From: Ruminococcaceae bacterium UBA2719
GTDB lineage: Bacteria; Bacillota; Clostridia; Oscillospirales; Acutalibacteraceae
Assembly: GCA_002353935.1 (NCBI GenBank)
Contig: DEKP01000011.1
Coordinates: forward strand, 10,809 to 74,808
DNA: 64,000 nucleotides
Direction of reading: 5' to 3'
The position numbers and the translations under genes were made by a program. Shown one piece after another: positions 17,370 through 25,667 of this stretch. The notes beneath the pieces are model-generated. The model saw only the letters and a program-made list of their open reading frames with translations, was not told the origin of the DNA and did no database searches. The first letter of the stretch is position 1. Each line of letters begins with the position of its first letter.

Positions 17370-20300
17370 ATACAGTGTCAAAAATACCCATGACGCTCTA
17401 AAAAATAAACTGATTGACTATATCAATACCGAGTATCTCGGAAAAAACGACGCTCTGCGCAAGGCTTGCCGTGGTGAACTGCAAAAAAGCGGTATGCTGT
17501 ACCAAGAACCGTTTATCGAGGCCAATCCCGCCTATGTGACCGTTACAGACGGAATAAAAAACGCCGATTTACCGGACACTGTGAAAGATACGCTGAGCGC
17601 TATGGCTGAAATGGATTTGGGTGTATTTAAGAATCCTTATCAGCATCAGATAGAATCACTGGAAGCGTTTTACCGAGGGGAGGATTTGTTTGTCGCTACA
17701 GGCACCGGCTCCGGTAAAACTGAATGTTTTATGTGGCCGATGGTAACTAAATTAGTGAACGAGCAGATACAGTCACTCGATACTTGGGCGACACGCGGTA
17801 TCCGTGCAATTATGCTTTATCCGATGAACGCACTGGTATCGGATCAACTGGGGCGTCTCAGACGCATGATAGGAAACGGCGAGAATGGATTCCATGCGTT
17901 GCTAGAAAAAATCGCACCCAATTGTCGAGTACCTCAGTTTGGAATGTATACGGGCAGAACGCCTTACGCAGGTGCTCCCAATGAAGCTAAGAACAAAGAC
18001 CTTGCTGCAACACTTGAAAAAGACATTCTCAATCAAGATAGCGACGTAAAGGACAAGCTCAAAGAAATCGGAAAATATCCCTCAAAGCAAGATTTAGCAT
18101 CCTTTATCAACAGATTGAAAACCAATGAAACAATTTTGACAGACGAACTTGACGCTGAATTGATTACCCGCCATGAGATGCAACAATTTTGTCCGGATAT
18201 TTTAATCACCAACTATTCGATGTTGGAATATCTGCTTATGCGTCCGATAGAAAAGTCGATTTGGGAAAACACGAAAAACTGGCTGAATAAGAATCCCGAA
18301 AACAAACTGCTTTTCATTATTGATGAAGCACATATGTACCGAGGTTCTTCCGGCGGTGAAGTCGCATTATTGGTCAGGAGGGTTTTGAACAAGCTCGACA
18401 TCAAGCGTGACCGAGTGCAATTTATTCTGACAAGTGCCAGTATTCCGTCAGGCGAAAAAAAGGAGCGTCAGGTAATTCAGTTCGCCTGTAATCTCAGTGC
18501 ACAAAGAACAGAAAGCCATTGTTTCCGATTGATCAAAGGAAATCAAGAAAAAATTACATTTAATGGTACTGAATTTGATCCATCCGTTTTTGACGATTAT
18601 GATATTGATGCGTTACAGCAGGATTGGGAAATCAAGAAAAACGCTGTAAAGGATTTTGGTACGCGGGCAGGCTTCTCGTTAAATTGTGATTTTGAGAAGG
18701 AAACGTCTGTTGAGCACTGGTTATATACTCAACTTATCAATTGTAATCCGATGCTCCGTATCATGCATCAAACCAGAGGACATGCCACAAGCTTTACAGA
18801 TTTGTCCGCAGCGGCATTTCCCGACGCGGATCAATCGGTCTCTGAAAAAGCAACAAGTGCGCTTCTGGCAATTGCGCCTTTTGCGAAGAATGAGAACGGC
18901 AATGTGCTATATCCGGCACGTCTGCACATGATGTTCCGTGGTTTGCAGGGAATTTACGCATGTATTAATCCTTCATGCTCCTGCAAGAACCATTCTTCGG
19001 AGGAACTTGGATTTGGAAGGATATATCTCAACAAACCTGGGAACAGGTGCAAATGCGGCGGAATGATCTATGAACTGTTGAACGAACGTACCTGCGGAGC
19101 GTTGTTGATCAAGGGTTACGTTAATGATTCAGAACCTTCCAATCCTTTTGTCTGGAACGAAGTTGGCGTACAGTTTTCGAAACACATGAAGGAAGTACAC
19201 TTCTATTTGATTCCTAATGATGGTAGTTATAAACGCGCCGGAAAAGATTCGGTTGGTTGGATCAATGTTGTCACAGGAAGGCTGGATAATCAGTATGACC
19301 ATTCCGGCGAAGACAGTTACATACAGGTTGCTTACCGAAATATTGAAGTAAGTGGTCATCCAAATATTTGGACATTCAGTACCTGCCCTAAATGCGATAA
19401 ACAGTTTTTTACAGCTACTGACTTCCGCACAAAAGGCAATGAACCGTTTTATAATATGGTATCGGAACAGTTCCACATACAGCCACCCGTTCCGAGATAT
19501 CGAGATTTGATAAACCAAGGCAGAAAAGTGCTTCTATTCTCCGACAGCCGCCAACGTGCCGCTGTACTGGCAAGAGATTTGACAAAAGCGGCAGATGTCG
19601 ATGCTATGAGAAAAGCACTTGTGGTGGCCGCCAAAGAATTACAGGAATGGTCAGCAGATAACCATAAACTACCTACACTCAATCTACTTTACGTTGTCTT
19701 CCTTAAAGTTGCTTATGAGAATCATTTGCAGTTTTTCTACAGCAACAGTGAAAAGAAACTGGCAGATGACGTACATGAAATCGGCGAGAAATACGAAAGG
19801 AAGCATGGCAATCTCAAATACACCGCATTAAGTAAAAAGTTTAAATCAATACCGCCGCAGTATTACGAGCATATGTTGATTCAGATGTGTGACAGTTTCC
19901 GTTCGTTAACTGACATTGGCTTGTGTTGGTTGGAACCCTGCGATATTGATGATGACACCTTTGATGAGATTGAGGAACTCTTTGATGAAAACGATATTGA
20001 TATAACAACAGAGCAGTTTTTCGTTTTGTTCGCAGCATGGGCGGCAGAGATCATGACGTCGTATTATGCTCTTGGTTCCGAAATCGATGATGATATCCGC
20101 AAAAGCATTACACCGTATTATCAGAGATTAGGCGTTGAGGAAGGTAAAGAAATTCCCTCGCGTATTCAAAAAATCTTGAAAGCACAAAGTTACACAAAGG
20201 AGCAGATCTCCGTTATCGCACAGGCACTCTCAAAGTTTTTGGTGCGCGGCGAAGGTACCTCCAACAAATATCTGAATCTTGATGCGGTAGCACTGCGCTT

Positions 20301-22611
20301 TGACGATCAGCATCAATGGTTTAAATGTCCTCGATGCAGTGAGGTGTTTCCGTTTTCTCTTTGGGGACATTGCGCACGATGCGGAAAAGCAGTTCCCGCG
20401 GAAATGACCGATAAAGAATTTGCCGGAATAGAATTCTGGCGAAAACCTGTATTGAATGCAGTGCATGGTGATCCGCAGGCTTTGATGACAAGAATCAATA
20501 CGGAGGAACACACTGCGCAACTGTCACATAAAGATCAAAGACAAAAAACATGGTCTACTACCGAGGACTATGAAATGCGTTTTCAAAACGTACATGTCGA
20601 TAAAGACAGACCTGTTGATATTCTCAGCTGTACGACAACTATGGAGGTAGGTATTGATATCGGTTCCCTGACGGCGGTAGGCTTGAGAAATATCCCCCCC
20701 ATGCGAGAAAACTACCAACAGCGTGCGGGTCGCGCAGGCAGAAGAAGCGCAGCTATTTCAACCATTGTCACCTATGCTGATAACAGACCGCATGACAATT
20801 TTTATTTTTATCATCCCGATAAAATCATCTCCGGTGAACCGAGAACGCCTTGGATTGATGTAGAAAATACAAAGTTGGCAAACAGACACTTTTCTGTCGT
20901 ATGCGTCAACCGTTTCTTCGAAAAGATAGAAGCAGGTGCCGATTCAAAAGGAATCTGTGATTTCTTTGCAAACAATTATCATGATTTTCTTGCTTATATA
21001 GATTCCCTGCGGGAAAATGATTTCAATATGGAACTGCTGATTCCCGATAAGATACAGTTTGACTTTGATAATTATCAAAACTTTATTAAACGAGAGCTTG
21101 CTTCACTAAAAGTAAAGGTTGAAGAATTTCCCGAAGAATACAAAGACGATGAAAGCGAAAAGGAAAAGAGCGTTTTGGATGTCTTTTTGGAATCCGGTAT
21201 TTTCCCCACCTACTCTTTTCCGAAGGATGTCGTTGGATTCTACGTTGAAGATCAATACGGTAAGAAGATAGAACAGAAGCCTGAACGTGATTTGGAAATT
21301 GCTATCAGCGAATATGCACCGGGGCGCGTAATCGTTATCAATAAAACTACCTATCAGTCCGGTGGTGTTTACAGCTTTCATTCAAAATTCCGCGCAGGAG
21401 AATACGATCATCCTGCCAGAAGATTCTTTGAGAGCAAAGAATTTTATAAGCGATTATTCTACTGTGATAATCCCGGATGCAGTTGGATGGGATTGGAATA
21501 CCATCGTATCTGTCCGTTTTGCGGAAAAAGCACGATCAACGAGCAAAACATGCTGACACCATGGGGCTTCGCGCCGGTCAATGGCGCACCGATAAAAGAA
21601 GCTGACGCAGATGCAGAGATGACATTTGCAAGCTCTCCATGTTATTCGATCACACCAGCTGACAGCGAGATGAAACATCCGTCTGGGTTTGCTCATTTGC
21701 GGTACTGCAAGCGTTCCGATGATCCACTGATTATTTTGAACAAAGGAAATCTCAACGCCGGTTTTATGGTATGCAAGGATTGCGGAGCAGCGATGCCCGG
21801 AGATGATGCGGATGTTCTAAAAAAAGTATTCAAACCATTTCGCCATCCGTACAGCAAACATCCTTGCTTTCATCCAGCAGACAGATTGGTCAATACTTAT
21901 TTGGGCAATCAATTCCTAACAGATCTGGTTGTTTATGAGATTGAAGTAGATACAAACCTCATCAACGCAGAAACCTCAGGCCTATGGGTAACCAGAGCAG
22001 CTCAAACGCTTGCAGAAGCTATGGCATTGGCCGGCGGTCGTTTGTTGGATATTGAGTTCAATGAAATCAAAAGCGGATATCGTTTACGATATGCTCAGGA
22101 TCAACAAAAGGCGTTTATCGATATCTTTCTATTTGACAGTCTTTCCAGTGGCGCAGGGTATTGTGCCGAAATTGCCGACCGTACCAAAGATCTGTTTACA
22201 GAAGCAGAACAGATACTCAGCAGTTGTCCAAATCAATGTGATTGCGCCTGCCATGATTGTCTAATGCACTATTGGAATCAACGGGTGCATTCTTTGCTGG
22301 ATCGCTATGCGGCACTTGATTTGCTCAAGTGGAGCCAATCTGCAAAACTTCATGAGCCATTAGCGTACGAAGCACAGGCAAAACTACTTGCACCGCTAAA
22401 TTCGCTGAGCGCAGAATTCTCCGTAATCGGTGATGGAAATAAGCATTATCTTAAAACACATAATCGAAAGATCGAACTGATAGTATATCCTTCGATGTGG
22501 AGCAAAACAAATTCTCTTTTGCCGCGCAATGCGATTGCTATCCCAGACAGGTTGTTAAAATATGCCCTGCCGAAGGTAGACGAGATAATAAGAGAAATTA
22601 TTGGATTGTGA
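17362..22611 (+). CDS. Giant DEAH-box helicase with zinc clusters and DUF1998-type C-terminus
   Basis: A 1749-residue superfamily 2 helicase. Motifs: Q-like PYQHQIESL; Walker A ATGTGSGKTE (114-120); Ib-like YPMNALVSDQLGR; DEAH at 321-324; motif III-like TSASIPSG; motif V TTTMEVGIDIGSLTAV; motif VI QQRAGRAGRR (1119 on). A long insert separates the two RecA lobes and holds Cys clusters (C534/C539 with C563/C565; C675/C678; C989/C992 with C1004/C1007). After the core come C1368...C1387, C1471/C1474 and a final SGAGYCAEI...CPNQCDCACHDC (Cys1622-1633)...NQRVHSLLDRY block, characteristic of DUF1998/MrfA-type helicases. Such helicases are the core of Druantia (DruE) and DISARM (DrmA) antiviral systems and of MrfA repair. 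All ATPase motifs are intact, so it should be active. It is the last gene of its operon. Confidence 0.93.
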   Translation: MDKYSVKNTHDALKNKLIDYINTEYLGKNDALRKACRGELQKSGMLYQEPFIEANPAYVTVTDGIKNADLPDTVKDTLSAMAEMDLGVFKNPYQHQIESLEAFYRGEDLFVATGTGSGKTECFMWPMVTKLVNEQIQSLDTWATRGIRAIMLYPMNALVSDQLGRLRRMIGNGENGFHALLEKIAPNCRVPQFGMYTGRTPYAGAPNEAKNKDLAATLEKDILNQDSDVKDKLKEIGKYPSKQDLASFINRLKTNETILTDELDAELITRHEMQQFCPDILITNYSMLEYLLMRPIEKSIWENTKNWLNKNPENKLLFIIDEAHMYRGSSGGEVALLVRRVLNKLDIKRDRVQFILTSASIPSGEKKERQVIQFACNLSAQRTESHCFRLIKGNQEKITFNGTEFDPSVFDDYDIDALQQDWEIKKNAVKDFGTRAGFSLNCDFEKETSVEHWLYTQLINCNPMLRIMHQTRGHATSFTDLSAAAFPDADQSVSEKATSALLAIAPFAKNENGNVLYPARLHMMFRGLQGIYACINPSCSCKNHSSEELGFGRIYLNKPGNRCKCGGMIYELLNERTCGALLIKGYVNDSEPSNPFVWNEVGVQFSKHMKEVHFYLIPNDGSYKRAGKDSVGWINVVTGRLDNQYDHSGEDSYIQVAYRNIEVSGHPNIWTFSTCPKCDKQFFTATDFRTKGNEPFYNMVSEQFHIQPPVPRYRDLINQGRKVLLFSDSRQRAAVLARDLTKAADVDAMRKALVVAAKELQEWSADNHKLPTLNLLYVVFLKVAYENHLQFFYSNSEKKLADDVHEIGEKYERKHGNLKYTALSKKFKSIPPQYYEHMLIQMCDSFRSLTDIGLCWLEPCDIDDDTFDEIEELFDENDIDITTEQFFVLFAAWAAEIMTSYYALGSEIDDDIRKSITPYYQRLGVEEGKEIPSRIQKILKAQSYTKEQISVIAQALSKFLVRGEGTSNKYLNLDAVALRFDDQHQWFKCPRCSEVFPFSLWGHCARCGKAVPAEMTDKEFAGIEFWRKPVLNAVHGDPQALMTRINTEEHTAQLSHKDQRQKTWSTTEDYEMRFQNVHVDKDRPVDILSCTTTMEVGIDIGSLTAVGLRNIPPMRENYQQRAGRAGRRSAAISTIVTYADNRPHDNFYFYHPDKIISGEPRTPWIDVENTKLANRHFSVVCVNRFFEKIEAGADSKGICDFFANNYHDFLAYIDSLRENDFNMELLIPDKIQFDFDNYQNFIKRELASLKVKVEEFPEEYKDDESEKEKSVLDVFLESGIFPTYSFPKDVVGFYVEDQYGKKIEQKPERDLEIAISEYAPGRVIVINKTTYQSGGVYSFHSKFRAGEYDHPARRFFESKEFYKRLFYCDNPGCSWMGLEYHRICPFCGKSTINEQNMLTPWGFAPVNGAPIKEADADAEMTFASSPCYSITPADSEMKHPSGFAHLRYCKRSDDPLIILNKGNLNAGFMVCKDCGAAMPGDDADVLKKVFKPFRHPYSKHPCFHPADRLVNTYLGNQFLTDLVVYEIEVDTNLINAETSGLWVTRAAQTLAEAMALAGGRLLDIEFNEIKSGYRLRYAQDQQKAFIDIFLFDSLSSGAGYCAEIADRTKDLFTEAEQILSSCPNQCDCACHDCLMHYWNQRVHSLLDRYAALDLLKWSQSAKLHEPLAYEAQAKLLAPLNSLSAEFSVIGDGNKHYLKTHNRKIELIVYPSMWSKTNSLLPRNAIAIPDRLLKYALPKVDEIIREIIGL

Positions 22612-22666
22612 TTTATTACTGTGCTCGACTTCAAGCTTGCCCCTTGCGAGCGTGTTTTTACGGGTA

Positions 22667-22754
22667 GGAGTAAAAACGCACTGCTTGTTTAGACGTGACA
22701 TCTTCAAAAGGAAAACTTCATGTCACATCTATACAAGCAGACTGTTTTTACTCC
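22667..22754. repeat. 35-bp imperfect inverted repeat after the helicase operon
   Basis: Left arm 22667-22701 and right arm 22720-22754 are complementary at 30 of 35 positions around an 18-base loop (CTTCAAAAGGAAAACTTC). They begin GGAGTAAAAAC and include CTGCTTGT. A further small hairpin, ACTGTTTTT...AAAAACAGT, overlaps the right arm (22741-22771). No T-run follows directly, so it is not a standard terminator. It may be an RNA structure of the operon's 3' end, a MITE-like insertion or a small RNA. Confidence 0.7.
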
Positions 22755-22829
22755 TTTCGCCGAAAAACAGTGACATTTGTTAGGGAGATACCCTAAGTCC
22801 CCTTGCCTAAAACTTCAAAACATTTTAAG

Positions 22830-22869
22830 AAAAATCGACCTGCGAAGTGAGCCTCGCAGGTCGATTTTT
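22830..22869. terminator. Bidirectional terminator between helicase operon and HipA-like gene
   Basis: AAAAATCGACCTGCGA (22830-22845) pairs perfectly with 22854-22869 around an eight-base loop. The A-run on one side and T-run on the other make it work for both convergent transcripts. Confidence 0.9.
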
Positions 22870-22878
22870 CTTTAGGTT

Positions 22879-23922
22879 TTATTTCTGAATCATTGCGTAT
22901 CTATTCATGATCAGATCTATAATTTCTTTGCTGCGCACCTTCATGTTGACAGTTTTGAGGACGGTTTGCAGGAGCGTTTCGGTGACGATCGGCAGCTGAT
23001 CTTTATACTCGGAATGGTTGCCGATGAAGTCGTTGAACAGGCTAATGAGAATATCATTTTTCGTCGGAGCTTTCGGATATCCTCTTGCGATCAGCGCCAT
23101 ATTATGATCAAAAAGCGGCGCAAAGCCGATAAGCTTTCCGGTTTTTATATCACGCAGCAGACCGAAATTAGCCGTGTGTCTGTCGGGATTTGCAACGATT
23201 GTGTCGAGGAAAATCATCTTTACAAAATCGGCTTTCGCCTGCGGACAAAGCTCCTCAAGCTTTGAAAAAACATCTTCGTAATCTTCATTATCATCCATAA
23301 AAGCGAACGCAGGCTCGACGTTTACGCTCGCATTCTCGGTAAAGTCAAGTGACTTTATACACTTGTCGCCGCGCTTATAAACAGCCATATTCATCCCTAA
23401 TTCTTTGCCGAGATGATAGATAAATAGCTCAGAAAACAGTTCGTCATGCGTTGCGGATTTATACATCCACCACTTGCCGTCAATCAGCTTCCAGCACTTT
23501 TCAAAGCTGCCGATATTCGTCAGCTCAGGCGTTTTTGTGCGCTTGGAATTGGCAATTCGATTGAAGCTTGAATAACTTCCTTTGAGTGAAAGAACGGAAA
23601 AATAATCGTCGGTGAAGCGCACGTCCTGATAGGTTAAGTTACTATCAAGAGGCTTTATCCAATAGTTATCTGTGATAGTTGCGGCTTTGACATAAAGAGC
23701 TGTACTAAGGTCGTCTTTTTCCTTTAATCGCAGGGCCTTTTTCAGCAAACGCGCATTTGCACGGCGTGAATCAATCGCTCGCGACGCAATCCAATGTTCG
23801 GCATTGGGATGTTGTTTTAGATACAGCGGCAATAGATTTTCTTTAAAAACTGTAAGTGTTTTGTTTTCCCATTTTGCAACGATAGTGTTGCCTGAGAGAA
23901 CATAAAACTCGTAATTATTCAT
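22879..23922 (-). CDS. HipA-like Ser/Thr kinase domain protein
   Basis: A 347-residue protein with the HipA kinase C-terminal core: IVANPDRHTANFGLLRD (NPDRH 245-249, Asn252) is the catalytic loop and APLFDHNMAL (Asp272) the metal-binding motif. The N-terminal part replaces the usual HipA N1 subdomain with an unfamiliar region (about 1-110) and ends in KGSYSSFNR, which may act as the Gly-rich/nucleotide loop. HipA-family kinases are toxins or regulators that phosphorylate translation factors or tRNA synthetases and normally pair with a HipB antitoxin. No HipB-like HTH gene is adjacent; the upstream neighbour, nine bases away on the same strand, is an AAA/DUF4143 ATPase. It may thus be a stand-alone CtkA-like kinase or part of a two-gene defence module. 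Catalytic residues look intact. Confidence 0.82.
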   Translation of the reverse strand: MNNYEFYVLSGNTIVAKWENKTLTVFKENLLPLYLKQHPNAEHWIASRAIDSRRANARLLKKALRLKEKDDLSTALYVKAATITDNYWIKPLDSNLTYQDVRFTDDYFSVLSLKGSYSSFNRIANSKRTKTPELTNIGSFEKCWKLIDGKWWMYKSATHDELFSELFIYHLGKELGMNMAVYKRGDKCIKSLDFTENASVNVEPAFAFMDDNEDYEDVFSKLEELCPQAKADFVKMIFLDTIVANPDRHTANFGLLRDIKTGKLIGFAPLFDHNMALIARGYPKAPTKNDILISLFNDFIGNHSEYKDQLPIVTETLLQTVLKTVNMKVRSKEIIDLIMNRYAMIQK

Positions 23923-23931
23923 ACTAAAACA

Positions 23932-25248
23932 TCAATAATCAAGCAGCCAATCAATCACATTGACCGATTTAATTCCGTCAAATTCTTTCTCCAATCCTGT
24001 GTCGAGTGACAGGATAATCTTTTCATAATTGTCTTTGATTTTTTGCAAAGGAGCAAGCTCACGTGTTCGAACAGCTTCGCTGTTCATGGATTCAGTGACC
24101 TGAAAATATATTTTTTCATTGGCGTTTGAAGCGATAAAATCAATCTCGGAATCGCCGAGTTTGCCGATTGCAACGTCATATCCGCGGCGCAATAGTTCAA
24201 AGTAAACAACGTTTTCCAAGATGTGTCCGCTGTCACGGTTGCGGAATCCGAGAAGATAATTTCTCAGTCCGATATCCACGATATAATACTTGCCAAGTGT
24301 GCGAAGATAGTCCTTGCCTTTAATGTCAAAGCGTTTGATTTCATAGAAAAAATAGGCTTCAAGCAGCGCGTTGACATACGCCTGAACGGTGTGAGCGCTC
24401 GGCTTATTCTTCCTGCCGTCGTCGAGCAAGCCCTCATTGACGAGCGTATTTCCGATGGACGAAACGGAGATGGAACTGCCGATATTGTCCGCTAAAAACA
24501 GAATAATCTTGCGCAGAAGTACGGCGTCGGTGATCTGACGTCTGCCTCTGCGCTTTTCTCTTTCGAGAATATCGCGCACGATAACGGTTGAGTAGATTCC
24601 GTCAAGAAGCATCAAAGCTTTTTCCTGCTCCAAGCCGACATCCGCAATGCCGGGCATACCGCCAAATCGAAGATAAGCCTCAAACAACTCTTTCAGTTCA
24701 TAGCTTTCGCCCAGCAAATCATAGGCACGTCTGTGTGTTCCGCCAAGCGCGCTTGTGCTCTCGCGTATTTCAAATCCGTGAAAATCTATAAACTCCGCAA
24801 AGGAAAGCGGAAGCATTTTGACCTCAACGCTTCTGCCGGAAAGATAGGTGGAGTATTCTGAGGAAAGCAGAAAAGCGTTAGAGCCGGTGATATAAATATC
24901 GCAATCGATATCCACGCGCAGAGCATTGACGGCATCCTCCCAAGCCTCAACGCGCTGTATTTCATCAAAGAAAAGGTACATTCTTTTTTGCGGCAGCAGT
25001 CTTGACTTGATATACTCGTAAATCCCATTTGAGGTCATATCCTTAAAATCATAGGATTCAAAATTCATTTCAATAATCTGCTCAGACGAAACGCCGCTTT
25101 CAAGCAAATGAGCCGCCATCAGCTTCATCAGGCTCGATTTTCCGCAGCGGCGAATACCGGTAATCACCTTTACAGGTTCGGTGTCCTGAAAGGCAATCAG
25201 TTTATTCAAATAAAGGTCGCGTTTTTTCAAATCTTTTGTCGGTATCAT
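23932..25248 (-). CDS. AAA ATPase with DUF4143-type C-terminus
   Basis: A 438-residue protein with an N-terminal P-loop ATPase domain (ITGIRRCGKSSL, 30-40; Walker B YLFFDEIQ; arginine-containing ITGSNAFLLS) and a C-terminal DUF4143 domain with a PD-(D/E)XK-like stretch VAIGKLGDSEIDFIASN followed by YFQVTES. Such proteins are widespread and variable in gut bacteria; their role is unclear. The C-terminal fold resembles a nuclease but is not proven active. The start is set at 25248 because GGAGGCGGAGTGT precedes that ATG; 40 in-frame codons further upstream lack a binding site. It is followed after nine bases by the HipA-like gene, so the two are one operon with its own promoter. Confidence 0.85.
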   Translation of the reverse strand: MIPTKDLKKRDLYLNKLIAFQDTEPVKVITGIRRCGKSSLMKLMAAHLLESGVSSEQIIEMNFESYDFKDMTSNGIYEYIKSRLLPQKRMYLFFDEIQRVEAWEDAVNALRVDIDCDIYITGSNAFLLSSEYSTYLSGRSVEVKMLPLSFAEFIDFHGFEIRESTSALGGTHRRAYDLLGESYELKELFEAYLRFGGMPGIADVGLEQEKALMLLDGIYSTVIVRDILEREKRRGRRQITDAVLLRKIILFLADNIGSSISVSSIGNTLVNEGLLDDGRKNKPSAHTVQAYVNALLEAYFFYEIKRFDIKGKDYLRTLGKYYIVDIGLRNYLLGFRNRDSGHILENVVYFELLRRGYDVAIGKLGDSEIDFIASNANEKIYFQVTESMNSEAVRTRELAPLQKIKDNYEKIILSLDTGLEKEFDGIKSVNVIDWLLDY

Positions 25249-25270
25249 ACACTCCGCCTCCTTTTGAATA

Positions 25271-25299
25271 AGCATAGCATAAATTTTATCATATGTAAA
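25271..25299 (-). promoter_or_regulatory. Promoter of the ATPase-HipA operon
   Basis: Minus-strand TTTACA, 17 bases, TATGCT with TG one base before the -10 (extended -10), 22 bases before the ATG. A perfect palindrome lies immediately upstream. Confidence 0.6.
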
Positions 25300-25302
25300 G
25301 TA

Positions 25303-25320
25303 TTTGCAATAAATTGCAAA
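25303..25320. promoter_or_regulatory. Palindromic operator candidate
   Basis: TTTGCAAT-AA-ATTGCAAA, a perfect 8-bp-arm palindrome three bases upstream of the -35 of the ATPase-HipA promoter, placed for an activator or an autoregulator. No dedicated regulator gene is next to it. Confidence 0.5.
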
Positions 25321-25400
25321 AATATTTATTTCTGTAAACGGGTTGCCAAATCGAAAAAAATTGTGCATTAGAAAGTAGAGGGGCTTTTAGAAAGTATTGC

Positions 25401-25645
25401 TTACTTTTCGGATGATTTGGAAAGCATTAAAGCAATTTGATAATTGAATTTTTAAATTTCTTTGCAAAAAAATCTGAAAAAGTGTGGAATAAAGGGTGAG
25501 GGGTATTCTTTAAAACATATAGCTCATGTTTCGGAAGATTTGGAAGGCTTTAAGGCAGTTTAAAAACAGAATTTTTAAATTTCTTTGCAACAAATTTAAA
25601 AAAAGTGTGGAATAAAAGGGTGAGAGGGTTTTCTTCAAATTAACA
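25401..25645 (+). repeat. Two tandem 123-bp imperfect repeats upstream of RepA_N gene
   Basis: Two units with an exact 123-bp period (for example GATTTGG at 25414 and 25537; AGTGTGGAAT at 25481 and 25604; TTTTTAAATTTCTTTGCAA in both), and a partial third copy of the GAGGGG...CTTT end at about 25378. They share long identical blocks and are very A/T-rich. Directly upstream of a replication initiator, they are candidates for its binding iterons/origin. This explains most of the gene-free stretch 25321-25667. Confidence 0.75.
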
Positions 25646-25667
25646 TATATTAGGAGGATTGATTATT

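Noticed and set aside
17362..22611. Direct naming as DISARM DrmA or Druantia DruE
   Set aside because: Only the helicase and DUF1998-type end are recognisable; no DrmB/DrmC/methyltransferase or DruA-type partner can be identified by eye.
25401..25645. CRISPR or IS end
   Set aside because: Only two long imperfect copies with a 123-base period, no spacers, no transposase; placed before an initiator gene, so iteron-like.
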